A stretch of 64,000 bases of DNA from Rhizobium sp. (GCA_019459285.1 JAIBEL010000013.1:1-64000); one strand, 5' to 3'. Counted from the first letter of the stretch, positions 28,416 through 37,410 are shown. Notes: generated by a model not told the origin, from the sequence alone. Made by a program: numbers and translations.

Positions 28416-28772
28416 TTACGCCGCTTCGGACGTGCCCGCTTCCGGAGCCTTTTCGCTGGGAGCATCGCCCCCGCCCTTCTTGGTGACCTTGCCTTCTTCC
28501 GCGCGCTTGCGGCGCACTTCTTTGGGATCGGCGATCAGGGGGCGGTAGATTTCCACCCGGTCCTTGTCGCGAAGTGGCTCATCCAGCTTGACCAGCTTGC
28601 TGAAAATCCCGATCTTGTTCTTGGCGAGGTCGATGTCGGGAAAGGCCGCCAGTACGCCGGATTGGCGTATCGCATCTTCCACGCTCGCACCTTCGGCAAG
28701 CTGGACCTGCAGCAGGGTTTGTTGCTTGGGCAAGGCATAAACGACCTCGACGTTGATCGTGGCGGTATTCAT
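28416..28772 (-). CDS. rnfH: RnfH family protein
   Basis: A 118-residue protein with a beta-grasp (ubiquitin-like) fold family signature: [79 protein letters not shown]. The tail is Lys/Gly/Ala-rich. Despite the name it is not tied to the Rnf complex here; it pairs with ratA, overlapping it by 4 bp, as is common in proteobacteria. Function unproven. Confidence 0.93.
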   Translation of the reverse strand: MNTATINVEVVYALPKQQTLLQVQLAEGASVEDAIRQSGVLAAFPDIDLAKNKIGIFSKLVKLDEPLRDKDRVEIYRPLIADPKEVRRKRAEEGKVTKKGGGDAPSEKAPEAGTSEAA

Positions 28773-29203
28773 ACGGCATACACCTCGTCAGCGCGACGCA
28801 CGAAGGCATCGACAAAAGTGTTGGTGATATGGCTGAAAACCGGGGCCAGGATGGTTTCCAGCATACGACTGGAAAATTCATAGTGAAGGCGAAACTCCAC
28901 CTTGCAGGCGTCGTCTCCCAATTGGAGAAACGACCAGGCGCCCTCCAGTTCGGAAAACGGGCCATCCTGCAGCCTGATCCGCATTTCGCGCGGATATGTC
29001 TTGGTATTTTCGGTCGTGAAACTCTGGCGGATGCCCAGGTAGGCGATATGGATCGTCGCCACGGTGCGGTGTTCGTCGCGGACCTTCAGCTCGGTGCCGC
29101 CGCACCAAGGCAGAAAATCGGGGTAATCCTCGACTCGATCAACCAATTCGAACATGCGTTCCGGGCTGTGCGCCACCAGCACACTTTTTTCCACACGCGC
29201 CAT
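28769..29203 (-). CDS. ratA: RatA-like START-domain (coenzyme Q-binding) protein
   Basis: A 144-residue Polyketide_cyc/START-fold protein: [111 protein letters not shown]. Relatives are the yeast Coq10 ubiquinone-binding protein and E. coli RatA, which was reported to block 70S assembly. Both readings remain open. It is divergent from smpB, in the conserved smpB/ratA/rnfH cluster. Confidence 0.93.
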   Translation of the reverse strand: MARVEKSVLVAHSPERMFELVDRVEDYPDFLPWCGGTELKVRDEHRTVATIHIAYLGIRQSFTTENTKTYPREMRIRLQDGPFSELEGAWSFLQLGDDACKVEFRLHYEFSSRMLETILAPVFSHITNTFVDAFVRRADEVYAV

Positions 29204-29253
29204 GGATACCTAAAGCCTTGTAAAATCGAGAATTGTACGCAACCCGGTCCGCC

Positions 29254-29697
29254 ATGAGCATCGCCGACAACAAAAAAGCCTTTCACGACTACTTCATCGA
29301 GGAAAAATTCGAGGCCGGCCTCGTGCTCGAAGGCTGGGAAGTGAAAGCCATCCGTGCCGGCCGGGTGCAACTGAAGGAGGCCTATGTCGTCGTCAAGAAC
29401 GGCGCGGTGTATCTGATCGGTTGCCACATCAGTCCGCTGCCCACCGCCTCTACCCATATCCACCCCGATCCCACGCGCTCGCGCAAACTGCTGCTGCACG
29501 CGGCGGAAATCAACAAGCTGATCGGCAAGACCGAACGTGCCGGCTTCACGCTCGTGCCGCTCGACATGCATTACTCGAAAGGCCGCATCAAGCTGGAAAT
29601 CGGGCTGGCCAAGGGCAAGAAGCAACACGACAAGCGGGCGGCGGAAAAAGAGCGCGAATGGCAACGCGAGAAGCAGCGCCTCATTCGCGCCAGCTAA
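29254..29697 (+). CDS. smpB: SsrA-binding protein SmpB
   Basis: A 147-residue protein that carries tmRNA to stalled ribosomes. Signatures: [39 protein letters not shown], the RNA-contacting [20 protein letters not shown], and the basic tail [24 protein letters not shown]. The ATG at 29254 is used; a seven-codon in-frame extension is not typical. No tmRNA gene was seen in the window. Confidence 0.97.
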   Translation: MSIADNKKAFHDYFIEEKFEAGLVLEGWEVKAIRAGRVQLKEAYVVVKNGAVYLIGCHISPLPTASTHIHPDPTRSRKLLLHAAEINKLIGKTERAGFTLVPLDMHYSKGRIKLEIGLAKGKKQHDKRAAEKEREWQREKQRLIRAS

Positions 29698-29717
29698 CAT
29701 AGATACGGGATATAGCG

Positions 29718-29753
29718 CCGACCAACGGATGAAATAATCCGCTTATCGGTCGG
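29718..29753 (+). terminator. Hairpin after smpB (possible terminator)
   Basis: Nested stems CCGACC/GGTCGG and CGGAT/ATCCG lie 20 bp past the smpB stop. The following GGTATTCCC lacks a real T-run, so termination may be Rho-dependent or weak. Confidence 0.4.
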
Positions 29754-29761
29754 GTATTCCC

Positions 29762-29808
29762 TTGTACTCCTGTCGAATTGTCGACTACAATTGTCAACAT
29801 ATCGACAA
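29762..29808 (+). promoter_or_regulatory. Promoter with inverted repeat, upstream of the 57-aa gene
   Basis: TTGTAC (29762-29767), an 18-bp spacer and TACAAT (29786-29791) form a good sigma-70 promoter. An inverted repeat TTGTCGA (29778-29784) / TCGACAA (29802-29808) brackets the -10 box and could be an operator. The ATG follows 14 bp after the repeat with an AAGGAA ribosome site. Confidence 0.55.
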
Positions 29809-29821
29809 CCAAGGAATTCCC

Positions 29822-29995
29822 ATGTCGGCTCTTCCCGTTTACGACGTCGAGTTCATCCCGCTGGAACGCCGTTTGGGTGACCGCCGGGTTGCCCCGCGTG
29901 ACGCTGCACTGCCCCCACAGATCATGGCCGATCGCCGCAAGACGACGAGCCGGCGTGCCGAAGATCGCAAACCCGCAACACTGAAATCCGTCTGA
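29822..29995 (+). CDS. Small Arg-rich protein, 57 residues
   Basis: Starts MSALPVYDVEFIPLERRLGDRR. The sequence is built on Arg pairs: LERRLGDRR, MADRRKTTSRRAEDR. A good ribosome site (AAGGAA) and a plausible promoter precede it, and a terminator hairpin follows 5 bp after the stop, so it looks like a real monocistronic gene. No domain is recognised; a nucleic-acid-binding role is possible from the charge only. Confidence 0.65.
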   Translation: MSALPVYDVEFIPLERRLGDRRVAPRDAALPPQIMADRRKTTSRRAEDRKPATLKSV

Positions 29996-29999
29996 TCCG

Positions 30000-30029
30000 A
30001 CGTCTTGGCGCGCTGCGCGCCAGACGTTT
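30000..30029 (+). terminator. Hairpin terminator after the 57-aa gene
   Basis: ACGTC-T-TGGCGCGC-T-GCGCGCCA-GACGT forms a long GC-rich hairpin followed by TTTA. It starts within 5 bp of the stop codon at 29995. The T-run is short. Confidence 0.6.
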
Positions 30030-30162
30030 ATCCTGTCCCCGGTTGTAGCCGAGGCCTGTCCCGCGTTTTCCCATATCGCCCCTCCTCACGATCGATTCGT
30101 GACCTGCCCTTCCTGGCCGTGGACGGATCAGGCTTTGCCACTGCAGCGACAGCCATGGGACA

Positions 30163-31251
30163 ATGGCGACACTCCAGCCCGTCTCCTTGTTTTCCCCGAA
30201 AGTTGAGTCCAGTTTGCCTGTCACCGTAGCTGACCTTCCCGCCTACACTGACATCATCGACGTCCGTTCCCCCGGCGAATTTTCCGAGGACCATATTCCT
30301 GGCGCGGTCAATTTGTCGGTACTGGACGACGCCGAGCGCGAGCGTGTGGGTACGCTGTACAAGCAGGTATCATCGTTCGAGGCCAAGAAGGTCGGCGCGG
30401 CACTGGTTTCGCGCAACATCGCGAAACATCTGGACGCCTGGTTCATCGACAAGCCCAAATCGTATCGCCCGCTCGTCTATTGCTGGCGCGGCGGTAGCCG
30501 CAGCGGTGCGCTGACGCATGTCCTGCAGAAAATCGGTTTTGGCGCCGTGCAGCTCGAAGGGGGTTACAAGGCCTATCGGCGTCATGTAGTGGCCGAGCTC
30601 GACCGCCTGCCGGCGCTGTTGACCTATCGCGTGGTATGCGGCCCGACTGGCAGCGGCAAAAGTCGCCTGCTACAAGCCCTGGCTGACGCAGGCGCCCAGG
30701 TACTCGACCTCGAGGCGCTGGCTGCACATCGGGGTTCGCTGCTGGGCGCGCTCCCGGATCAGCCTCAACCATCGCAAAAAAGCTTCGAAAGCGCGATCTG
30801 GTTCGCGTTGAGCCGCTTCGACTTGGCGCGCCCCGTATTCGTCGAATCGGAAAGCAAGAAGATCGGCGCGCTGCGCGTCCCCGACGCGCTGATCACCGCC
30901 ATGCGCGCCAGTACCTGCCTGCGGCTGGAGGTGCCCCTGGCAGCACGGGTCCGGTTGCTGACCGAGGATTACATGCATTTCCTGCACGACCCCGGGACGA
31001 TCAATCGCCAACTCGCCTACCTCACTCCCTTGCGCGGCAACGAGACTGTGGCGACGTGGCAAACACTGGCCAATGAACGGGCGTGGCCCGAACTGGTGAC
31101 CGCCCTGCTCGACCAGCATTACGATCCGACCTATCTCAAATCGCTCGCGAAAAACTACGCAGCTTCGCCTTCTGATCAGCTCTTCCACACGGACGACCTA
31201 TCGTCCAGCGGGCTGCAGCAACTGGCGCGCACGATTCTGGCCGCCGCCTAG
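30163..31251 (+). CDS. mnmH: tRNA 2-selenouridine synthase
   Basis: A 362-residue protein that replaces sulfur by selenium in the wobble 2-thiouridine of tRNAs for Lys, Glu and Gln, via a geranylated intermediate. The N-terminal rhodanese domain has IIDVRSPGEFSEDHIPGAVNL and the active cysteine in YCWRGGSRSGALTHVLQKIGF. The C-terminal P-loop domain has VVCGPTGSGKSRLLQAL. The family motif FVESESKKIG is present. No selD is seen in the window. The last codons are part of an exact 25-bp tandem duplication. Confidence 0.95.
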   Translation: MATLQPVSLFSPKVESSLPVTVADLPAYTDIIDVRSPGEFSEDHIPGAVNLSVLDDAERERVGTLYKQVSSFEAKKVGAALVSRNIAKHLDAWFIDKPKSYRPLVYCWRGGSRSGALTHVLQKIGFGAVQLEGGYKAYRRHVVAELDRLPALLTYRVVCGPTGSGKSRLLQALADAGAQVLDLEALAAHRGSLLGALPDQPQPSQKSFESAIWFALSRFDLARPVFVESESKKIGALRVPDALITAMRASTCLRLEVPLAARVRLLTEDYMHFLHDPGTINRQLAYLTPLRGNETVATWQTLANERAWPELVTALLDQHYDPTYLKSLAKNYAASPSDQLFHTDDLSSSGLQQLARTILAAA

Positions 31252-31276
31252 GCGCACGATTCTGGCCGCCGCCTAG
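31227..31276. repeat. Exact 25-bp tandem duplication over the mnmH stop
   Basis: Two perfect 25-bp copies (31227-31251 and 31252-31276), each beginning GCGCACGATTCTGG and ending in CCTAG. The first copy encodes the last residues and stop of mnmH; the second is non-coding. Identity suggests a recent slippage or duplication event. Confidence 0.9.
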
Positions 31277-31291
31277 GCATCTTCCTCCGCC

Positions 31292-31699
31292 CTAGAGCAG
31301 CTTCCCGAGCACGAAACCGATCACGATGCCGATGATGACCGCGATGGTCAGCCCGCGATAGGTCAGGACGTCCTTCGAATAGCCGCGCCGGATGGCAACG
31401 TAGGACACCAGATACCCTACTGCGTTGAGCAGCCAGATGAAGCCGATCGACAGCACCTTGATGATGATCGGCCCAATGATTGGCACCAGCGCAATGATCC
31501 CGAGCAGCCAGGCAAAGGCATTGGTGATCAGTCCCACCACCACCACGCTGGCTGCGATCACACCCCGATCGACGTTGAAACGCAACCCCAGCCACACCAG
31601 CCCGCCGATCGCGCACCACAGCGGCAGCATCACCCCCCAGTTGCGCCACCACGGGGTCCGGCCAGGCGTCTGACTAGCGTCATCAAGCGGTTCAGGCAT
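31292..31699 (-). CDS. Small inner-membrane protein
   Basis: About 135 residues with three or four hydrophobic segments: VMLPLWCAIGGLVWLGLRF, VIAASVVVVGLITNAFAWLLGIIALVPIIGPIIIKVLSIGFIWLLNAVGYLVSYVAI and TIAVIIGIVIGFVLGKLL. The N-terminal ~25 residues are hydrophilic. I do not recognise a family. The start is uncertain: ATG 31699 is used, while a TTG at 31717 would add six residues. It lies downstream of relA on the same strand (29-bp gap), convergent to mnmH. Confidence 0.7.
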   Translation of the reverse strand: MPEPLDDASQTPGRTPWWRNWGVMLPLWCAIGGLVWLGLRFNVDRGVIAASVVVVGLITNAFAWLLGIIALVPIIGPIIIKVLSIGFIWLLNAVGYLVSYVAIRRGYSKDVLTYRGLTIAVIIGIVIGFVLGKLL

Positions 31700-31728
31700 A
31701 TCCGTGTTTCCAGCCAACGAATGAACAC

Positions 31729-33870
31729 TCAGCCACGCGCCACCTCGATCACGTTCTGCACATGTTGCAGACGCGCCAGCAACCGGGACAACTGCTGCAG
31801 TTCCCTGATCCGCACCGTGAGTTGCATATGGGCATATTCGCCGCGGCTCTCAGTATTTACGCGCAGCACGTCGAGCCTGTCCTTGGCGATGACGTCGGAC
31901 ACGTCACGCAACAGGCCTTGCCGGTCGAAGGCCTTGAGGCGGATATCCACCTCGAAGGCGGCATTTGCGTCGAGTACCCATTCCGCCGGCAGCATGCGGG
32001 CAGGATTGGCACGCTTGAGCGAGGCGCAGTCGTGACGATGCACCGTCAGTCCGCGCCCGACCGTGGTGTAGGCGACAATGTCGTCGGGCGGTTGCGGCTT
32101 GCAGCAACGGGCCAGCGTCAGCGGCACGTCGCCCAGGCCAGGAATCGTAACGGGATTGCCCGATCGGGCGCGCGCACGCGGTTTGACGGTGGGCGTCAGC
32201 GCCAGCGAAGGTTTGCCCGGCTCCTGCAGGGCGTTGACCAGATCGCGCTGACCGACATCGCCCCGCCCGAGTGCAGCCAGGAACTCGTCCACCTTGCCGA
32301 ACTTGAGCCGCTGCGCGAGCTTCTCCTGGTTCGTATCGCCCACGCCCAGACGCTTGAGTTCCTTTTCCAGCAGGCTGCGACCGAGGCTCACCTGTTCGCC
32401 GACATCGCGCTGGCGAAACCAGGTGCGCACCTTGGAGCGTGCGCGATGGGTGACCAGGTAGCCCAGCGCCGGATTGAGCCAGTCGCGACTCGGTTCGCCT
32501 TCCTTCACCGTGACGATCTCGACGCGCTGGCCGTTTTCGAGTGCGGTATTAAGCGGCACCATCGAACCGTTGATCTTGGCGCCGCGGCAACGATGCCCCA
32601 GGTCGGTGTGCAGTGCATAGGCGAAATCCACCGGCGTGGCGCCGCGGTCGAGCGCCACCACCCTACCCTGCGGCGTCAGCACATAGACCTGGTCCTGGAA
32701 CAACTCGGTCTTGAACTGTTCGGTAAACTCGCTGCTGTCGGCGACGTCGTCCTTCCATTCCAGGATGCGCCGCAGCCAGGCGATCTTTTCCTCGTACAGT
32801 GCGTCCTGGCGGCCGCCTTCCTTGTAGCGCCAGTGTGCGGCGACGCCGAGTTCGGCATGGCGATGCATGTCGAACGTGCGGATCTGCACTTCGAGTGCGC
32901 GATCCTCCGGCCCGATCACAGCCGTATGCAGCGAGCGGTAGTCGTTGCTCTTCGGCTGCGAGATGTAGTCGTCGAACTCGCCCGGGATCGGCTGCCACAG
33001 GTTGTGGACCAGCCCCAATACCGTGTAGCAGTCGATCTCGTGCTTCACCAGCACGCGCACCGCGCGGATGTCATACAACTGCTCGAAGGAAAGTCGTTTG
33101 CGCCGCATCTTGTTGACGATGCTGGCGATATGTTTGGGCCGACCGCTGACTTCGGCCTCGATGCCATGCAGCGCGAGCTCGGCCTGCAAGCGTTCGATGA
33201 TTCCCTTGATATAGGCCTCGCGGTCGGCACGCTTTTCGTCGAGCTGCGCGGCGATGGTCTTGTAGGTATCGGGCTCCAGATAGCGGAACGCCCAGTCTTC
33301 CATTTCCCATTTGATCTGCCACACGCCGAGCCGGTTGGCCAGCGGCGCGAAGAGTTCGCGCGCCTGCTGGCCCAGTGCCTCGCGCGTAGCGGCATCCAGA
33401 CTCGCAGCGCAACGCAGGGCATGCGTGCGCTCCGCCAGCTTGACCAGCACCACGCGAATATCTTCCACCATCGCCAGCACCATCTGCCGCAAGGCCTCGA
33501 GCTGGGCGTGTGGATCGACGCGCTTGTCGGTCGCGCTGGCGGCCAAGGTCTCGATGCGGGCCATCGCAGCCACGCCGCGGGCCAGTCGGGCGGCCGTGCC
33601 GAAAGTGGTATCGAAATCGGATGTATCGCCCAGACAGGCATGCAACAAAGCGGCGGCGACGGCATCGGCCCCAACCCGCAACTCGGCCACGATCAAGGCC
33701 GCCCCTACGCTGTGTGCAAATGCCGGGGTACTGCCCAATTGGGCATGGGCATACGCCAGCGCGCGCCAGGGCAGATCGTTTTCCGCCACCGGCAGCACGC
33801 GCGCCAGCGCCTGCCGGGCCGATTCCAGATCGGTGGCGTCATAACAGCGGGGGCGGACAGTGTCATTCAT
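31729..33870 (-). CDS. relA: RelA-type (p)ppGpp synthetase
   Basis: A 713-residue long RSH protein. The N-terminal hydrolase-like region is degenerate: where SpoT has LLHDVIEDT this has LLHACLGDT, so it is probably synthetase-only. The synthetase domain (~225-370) has RPKHIASIVNKMRRKRLSFEQLYDIRAVRVLV and YRSLHTAVIGPEDRALEVQIRTFDMHRHAELGVAAHWRYKEG. TGS (~390-450; VYVLTPQGRVVALDRGATPVDFAYALHTDLGHRC), helical, and C-terminal ACT (~640-713) domains follow. The ATG at 33870 overlaps the comEC stop by 8 bp, so translation was coupled to comEC, whose 5' part is now missing. Confidence 0.94.
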   Translation of the reverse strand: MNDTVRPRCYDATDLESARQALARVLPVAENDLPWRALAYAHAQLGSTPAFAHSVGAALIVAELRVGADAVAAALLHACLGDTSDFDTTFGTAARLARGVAAMARIETLAASATDKRVDPHAQLEALRQMVLAMVEDIRVVLVKLAERTHALRCAASLDAATREALGQQARELFAPLANRLGVWQIKWEMEDWAFRYLEPDTYKTIAAQLDEKRADREAYIKGIIERLQAELALHGIEAEVSGRPKHIASIVNKMRRKRLSFEQLYDIRAVRVLVKHEIDCYTVLGLVHNLWQPIPGEFDDYISQPKSNDYRSLHTAVIGPEDRALEVQIRTFDMHRHAELGVAAHWRYKEGGRQDALYEEKIAWLRRILEWKDDVADSSEFTEQFKTELFQDQVYVLTPQGRVVALDRGATPVDFAYALHTDLGHRCRGAKINGSMVPLNTALENGQRVEIVTVKEGEPSRDWLNPALGYLVTHRARSKVRTWFRQRDVGEQVSLGRSLLEKELKRLGVGDTNQEKLAQRLKFGKVDEFLAALGRGDVGQRDLVNALQEPGKPSLALTPTVKPRARARSGNPVTIPGLGDVPLTLARCCKPQPPDDIVAYTTVGRGLTVHRHDCASLKRANPARMLPAEWVLDANAAFEVDIRLKAFDRQGLLRDVSDVIAKDRLDVLRVNTESRGEYAHMQLTVRIRELQQLSRLLARLQHVQNVIEVARG

Positions 33871-35489
33871 CAAACAAAGCGGTATGCCAGTAGCGGCGAT
33901 GGGATGGTCGATATTCTGAGGCCACCACCCCGGCTTCGCCAAACGTCAGGCTGATGCGGCCCCCTGAGTCGCTACGCAGAATGTTGGAATCCAGCGCGCG
34001 AAATCGCGCCACGACCTGCGGGTGAGGGTGGCCGAAACGATTGCGATAGCCCACCGTGAAGACCCCATAGCGCGGATGCACCTGCTCGACGAACTCGGCC
34101 AGAGACGAGGTGCGACTGCCGTGGTGTCCGGCCACCAATACCGTCGCAGACATATCCGTGCCGGACTCCAGCAGTTCGAGTTCGCCACGCCGTTCGGCGT
34201 CCCCTGTGATCAGCAGGCTTTGACCGGCCCGGCTGACTTTCAGCACGCAGCTGTAATCATTGTCCCGGCGGCCGGGCTCGGCATACGCCGCGACAGGCGG
34301 GTTCAGGATGTCGAAGCGCACCCCGTCCCATTGCCAGTGCTGGCCGCGGTGGCAATGGGACGGCGATGGGGCTGCCGTCAAAAGCGGGCTCGCCGCCGGC
34401 AAACCATGCAGCAACCAGCCTGTTGGAATATCGCGCAACACCGATCGCAAGCCGCCGCTGTGATCGGTGTCGTCGTGCGAGACGATGACACCGGACAATT
34501 TCCCGATGCCCAATGTACGCAAATACGGCACGACGATGCGTTCGCCTGCGTCGCTGCCGGCAAACGCCGGGCCCGTATCATAGAGCAGCGCATGCTCCGC
34601 AGTGCGGATCAGGATGGCCGTACCCTGGCCCACGTCGATCACGTCAGCCTGAAAGCTATCGGGTGCGATGCTCGTTCGCAGCGGGAAGATCAGCGGCAGC
34701 CACAACAGCCCGCCCATCGCCCGCATCGGGAACCCACGCGGCAACAACAGCCACAGCGTGCCCGTCACCGCCAGCAACAGCGCCCACCCTTCGGGCGCAG
34801 GTCGCGACACCACCGCCCAGGGCAGCTCGCTGGCCCAGACCAGCCCTTGGCCAAGCCATGTCATCAACCAGACGGCTACATGCCACAGCGGCGGCACGAT
34901 CACCCCCAGCAAGGCCAGCGGCGTCACCAGCCAGCTGACGACCGGTATGGCGACGGCATTGGCAAGCGGGGAAATCAACGACACCTGCTGGAACAGCAAC
35001 AGCAGGGCCGGTGCCAGCGCCAGTGTGACTGCGCCCTGCACCGTCACCCAGGCACGCAGCTTGTCCGCTTGCCCCACACGCCCGAACGTCGCCCACAGGA
35101 TGACTGCCATGGCGCCGAACGACAGCCAGAAACCAGCCGACAGCACTGCCCATGGATCGATGACCAGAACGGCGAACAAGGCCCACGTCAGCGCCGAGAA
35201 CGGTCGCGGCTCGCGTCGTCCCCAGAATGCCAGCGCCAGCACGCCGAGCATGAACAGGGTACGCTGTGCCGGTACCTGAAAGCCCGCGAGCAAGGCATAC
35301 GCATACGCCGCCAACACGGCAGCCAGCAGCCCCGCCTGCCGGGCCGGAAGACGTTCTGCCGCGCGCGGCCAGCGCCGCCAACCAAACGCCACCGCCCAAC
35401 CTGCCAGTGCGGCAATCATGGTGACGTGCAAGCCGGAGATGGAAAGCAGGTGGTTTACCCCGGTCCGGGTGAAGGCACGCCATTGGTCA
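33863..35489 (-). pseudogene. comEC: comEC, 3' part only, cut by a transposon end
   Basis: The remaining ~542 codons encode the competence membrane domain and the C-terminal MBL domain of ComEC, the channel that imports single-stranded DNA. The first readable residues are HDQWRAFTRTGVNHLLSISGLHVTM, which in intact ComEC proteins lies well inside the protein after ~200-250 residues. About ten membrane helices follow, then the MBL part (VIDVGQGTAILIRT, VSHDDTDHSGG, VAGHHGSRTS). Homology stops at 35,489, where AT-rich sequence with TnsB-site-like repeats begins. The upstream part should lie at the far side of the element. Competence by this route should be lost. Confidence 0.85.
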
Positions 35490-35500
35490 TGCTGGTTTTA

Positions 35501-35828
35501 GACAATAAAAAATTGAAACGAGACAAATAGAATTGAAATGGCTTTTATAGACAAAGAAAACTGAAATGGAAACGGGTCTAGGGTCTACGGCCAGACAAAT
35601 AAGAATTGAAATAAGCTGCCGGAAGCCCCGCCAGGCAAGGACCACTCCAAAATCCAAGCCCATCTTCACGTAACTCGCTCACCTCTCAAAACGGCCGACC
35701 TTCGAATCCGACGTTTGTCGGCTGCGCAGAAAAAATGACGCGGGCAACGAAGAATCAAGGAGTTAGGTGCTGGACAGACAAATAAATTTGAAATGGAAAT
35801 CACTACTTACAAATAAAAATTGAAATGG
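35501..35828 (+). repeat. Six 20-bp direct repeats, putative transposase-binding sites
   Basis: Copies start at 35501, 35522, 35550, 35594, 35777 and 35809, all in the same orientation; consensus GACAAATAAAAATTGAAATG. The first three are close (21 and 28 bp apart), the fourth is 44 bp on, then a 183-bp gap and two more 32 bp apart. Tn7 ends carry 22-bp TnsB sites starting GACAATAAAG in the same tandem layout. The 180 bp from the last repeat to the first gene (35,829-36,023) hold nothing I recognise. Confidence 0.8.
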
Positions 35829-36023
35829 CCGCCCACTCTAAATCAATACGCTAGGCGAGACTTCTGTGCAGCTCGCGCGAGCTTGGGGTGTGACTTACTG
35901 CACTGACCGCGCTAAGCCTTCAGGAACTGCATCCCGCGGCCGTAGACGGTGTGTCTGCCACCATATACAAAACGCTGAGGAACACGGGCAGGCAAGCTTC
36001 CCAGCTAATTTCTCTTGATTCGT

Positions 36024-36629
36024 ATGACTGACACCAAAAACCTTGCTTGGCATTACACAACTGCGTTCCATATCCAAGAGATTCTTGAAAGCGAAGTACT
36101 CCGCCCCACCGGCATTGGAATTCAGCCGCCGGAAAAGCCCATCCTTTGGTTCTCAATAAATAAGTTCTGGGAAAACACTGTTATCAAAGCTATTGCTGAT
36201 GGCGAAACCAACGGATTTCTATCGCGGGACCAACTTATGTTCTTGACGCAAGCCTTTTTCAGGTTTGGCGTCCCGATGAAAGGTCTGATGTTTGGAACCA
36301 TGTTGAAGCAAAAAGCAAGAATGCCAAGCATGGCATGGAAGAATCTGCTTGCAGGAGCCAAAATTAATAAAGCTGACCCAACCGAGTGGTGCGGCACATT
36401 TGATTCAATACCGCTTCAGAGAACGGTCATCGAGGTAATGTATGACGATATGCAATGGCGCCCGCTTATGAGTGATTTTGATACGGAGAAGGCGTCGGTG
36501 ATTCCAAAACTCTTGGAAGAACTGAGTATTCGGCAAGAACTATCGCAAAAAATTGCCAATGAAATAGAAAGTGGCGTGTCTGCCCCTAAGCTGACAAACT
36601 TGGTCAGCCCATTACGCCACAAGACTTAG
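36024..36629 (+). CDS. Uncharacterised protein, possible ADP-ribosyltransferase-like fold
   Basis: A 201-residue protein with low-GC codon use unlike the core genes. It begins MTDTKNLAWHYTTAFHIQEILESEVLRPTG and continues PPEKPILWFSINKFWENTV. The HYTT...IL.S..L.PTG pattern followed by a WFS...WE stretch recalls the N-termini of DarT/DUF4433-like and other small ART-fold toxins, but no catalytic triad can be pointed out, so this is weak. It is the first gene inside the transposon end and stands alone with no visible antitoxin. Confidence 0.55.
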   Translation: MTDTKNLAWHYTTAFHIQEILESEVLRPTGIGIQPPEKPILWFSINKFWENTVIKAIADGETNGFLSRDQLMFLTQAFFRFGVPMKGLMFGTMLKQKARMPSMAWKNLLAGAKINKADPTEWCGTFDSIPLQRTVIEVMYDDMQWRPLMSDFDTEKASVIPKLLEELSIRQELSQKIANEIESGVSAPKLTNLVSPLRHKT

Positions 36630-36717
36630 TCAATAGTTGACGATAAGCGCCCTCTGTCCGGATACAGGACTTTGGGGGGCGAGCATGTTCGCGCTAAAAG
36701 AATCCCGGGGAGGCCTT

Positions 36718-37142
36718 ATGGCTCATAAGCTTGCTGCCGTTTTTCACTATTGCTCTGCTCGCCCGTCTGTTTTGCGGACGTCGAAGGCTGTTCGGACGGT
36801 AATACATGCTTCCTGCGCGATACCGTCTATACCGGCGACATCAAGCTCACCTGCATCCAGGCCCCCGAACTAAATCAGCCGCACGGTATTGCTGCGAGAG
36901 ATGCGTTGCGGGCGGAAGTACACAGCACCATCATGGTCGTGGTGGCTAACGTGGGTAGCGACGGGAAACCGCGGGTTGAGTTGATTCGTGACGACGGGCT
37001 GAACCTTGGATTGGAATTGGTCAGACGGGGCTTGGCAAAGGTGTCCAAGAGCTGCAACGATTTTGCCTATGGCCCGGCTGAGGACGACGCCGTCAAGGCT
37101 GCGCTTGGGTTATGGAGCAGCCCCCCGCATAGCGCCGAATGA
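36718..37142 (+). pseudogene. Frameshifted secreted nuclease-like gene (SNase family, degenerate)
   Basis: A GGGGAGG ribosome site precedes ATG 36718 (MAHKLAAV), but that frame soon leaves the conserved sequence. The frame 36750-37142 encodes a mature domain ADVEGCSDGNTCFLRDTVYTGDIKLTCIQAPELNQPHG...GLNLGLELVRRGLAKV...GLWSSPP, a SNase-like fold. Removing two T from the run 36740-36744 joins them into a clean signal peptide (MAHKLAAVSLLLCSPVCFA) plus the mature part. The DGDT motif and the first catalytic Arg are also missing, so even the repaired protein may not be a nuclease. A real frameshift or a sequencing error are both possible. Confidence 0.7.
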
Positions 37143-37410
37143 AGCGCTGACGACTGCTCGACCGACTTCACCTAACCTTTTCTTTGCGGCATCAGCGATT
37201 CGGTTGTATCAAGTAGCAGGCGCCACACAGCTACAGCTGGCGCTAAGTATCCCTTAGGAGTTTCACTGGCGCCTTTAATGAACCCTCGAATAAACTCGCC
37301 CATCATTTATCTCACACCAGTAATTGATTGTTACTTTTTAGCCCAGTTTCCAGTTACCTGCTGCGCGAGGCTCAAAAAAACGCGCAGGCCCAATCGTAGC
37401 GGAGTATGAA

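Noticed and set aside
28416..28772. RnfH (beta-grasp fold) as part of a second ubiquitin-like system
   Set aside because: It is the conserved ratA-linked housekeeping gene and has no E1/E2-like neighbour.
29698..30162. tmRNA (ssrA) gene next to smpB
   Set aside because: No tRNA-Ala-like ends or tag-coding sequence could be found.
31762..35530. Long plus-strand frames at 31762-33954 and 34022-35530
   Set aside because: Antisense shadows of relA and comEC, with no recognisable domain or ribosome site.
35501..35828. Possible CRISPR array
   Set aside because: Repeats are only 20 bp, imperfect, and spacing varies from about 1 to over 160 bp; no cas genes are near. Position at a gene break fits transposase-binding sites.
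36637..36873. 78-residue frame at the start of the degenerate nuclease gene
   Set aside because: Its sequence after the first eight codons of the true start is out of frame with the conserved domain and rich in Ser/Pro/Arg, typical of a shifted frame.
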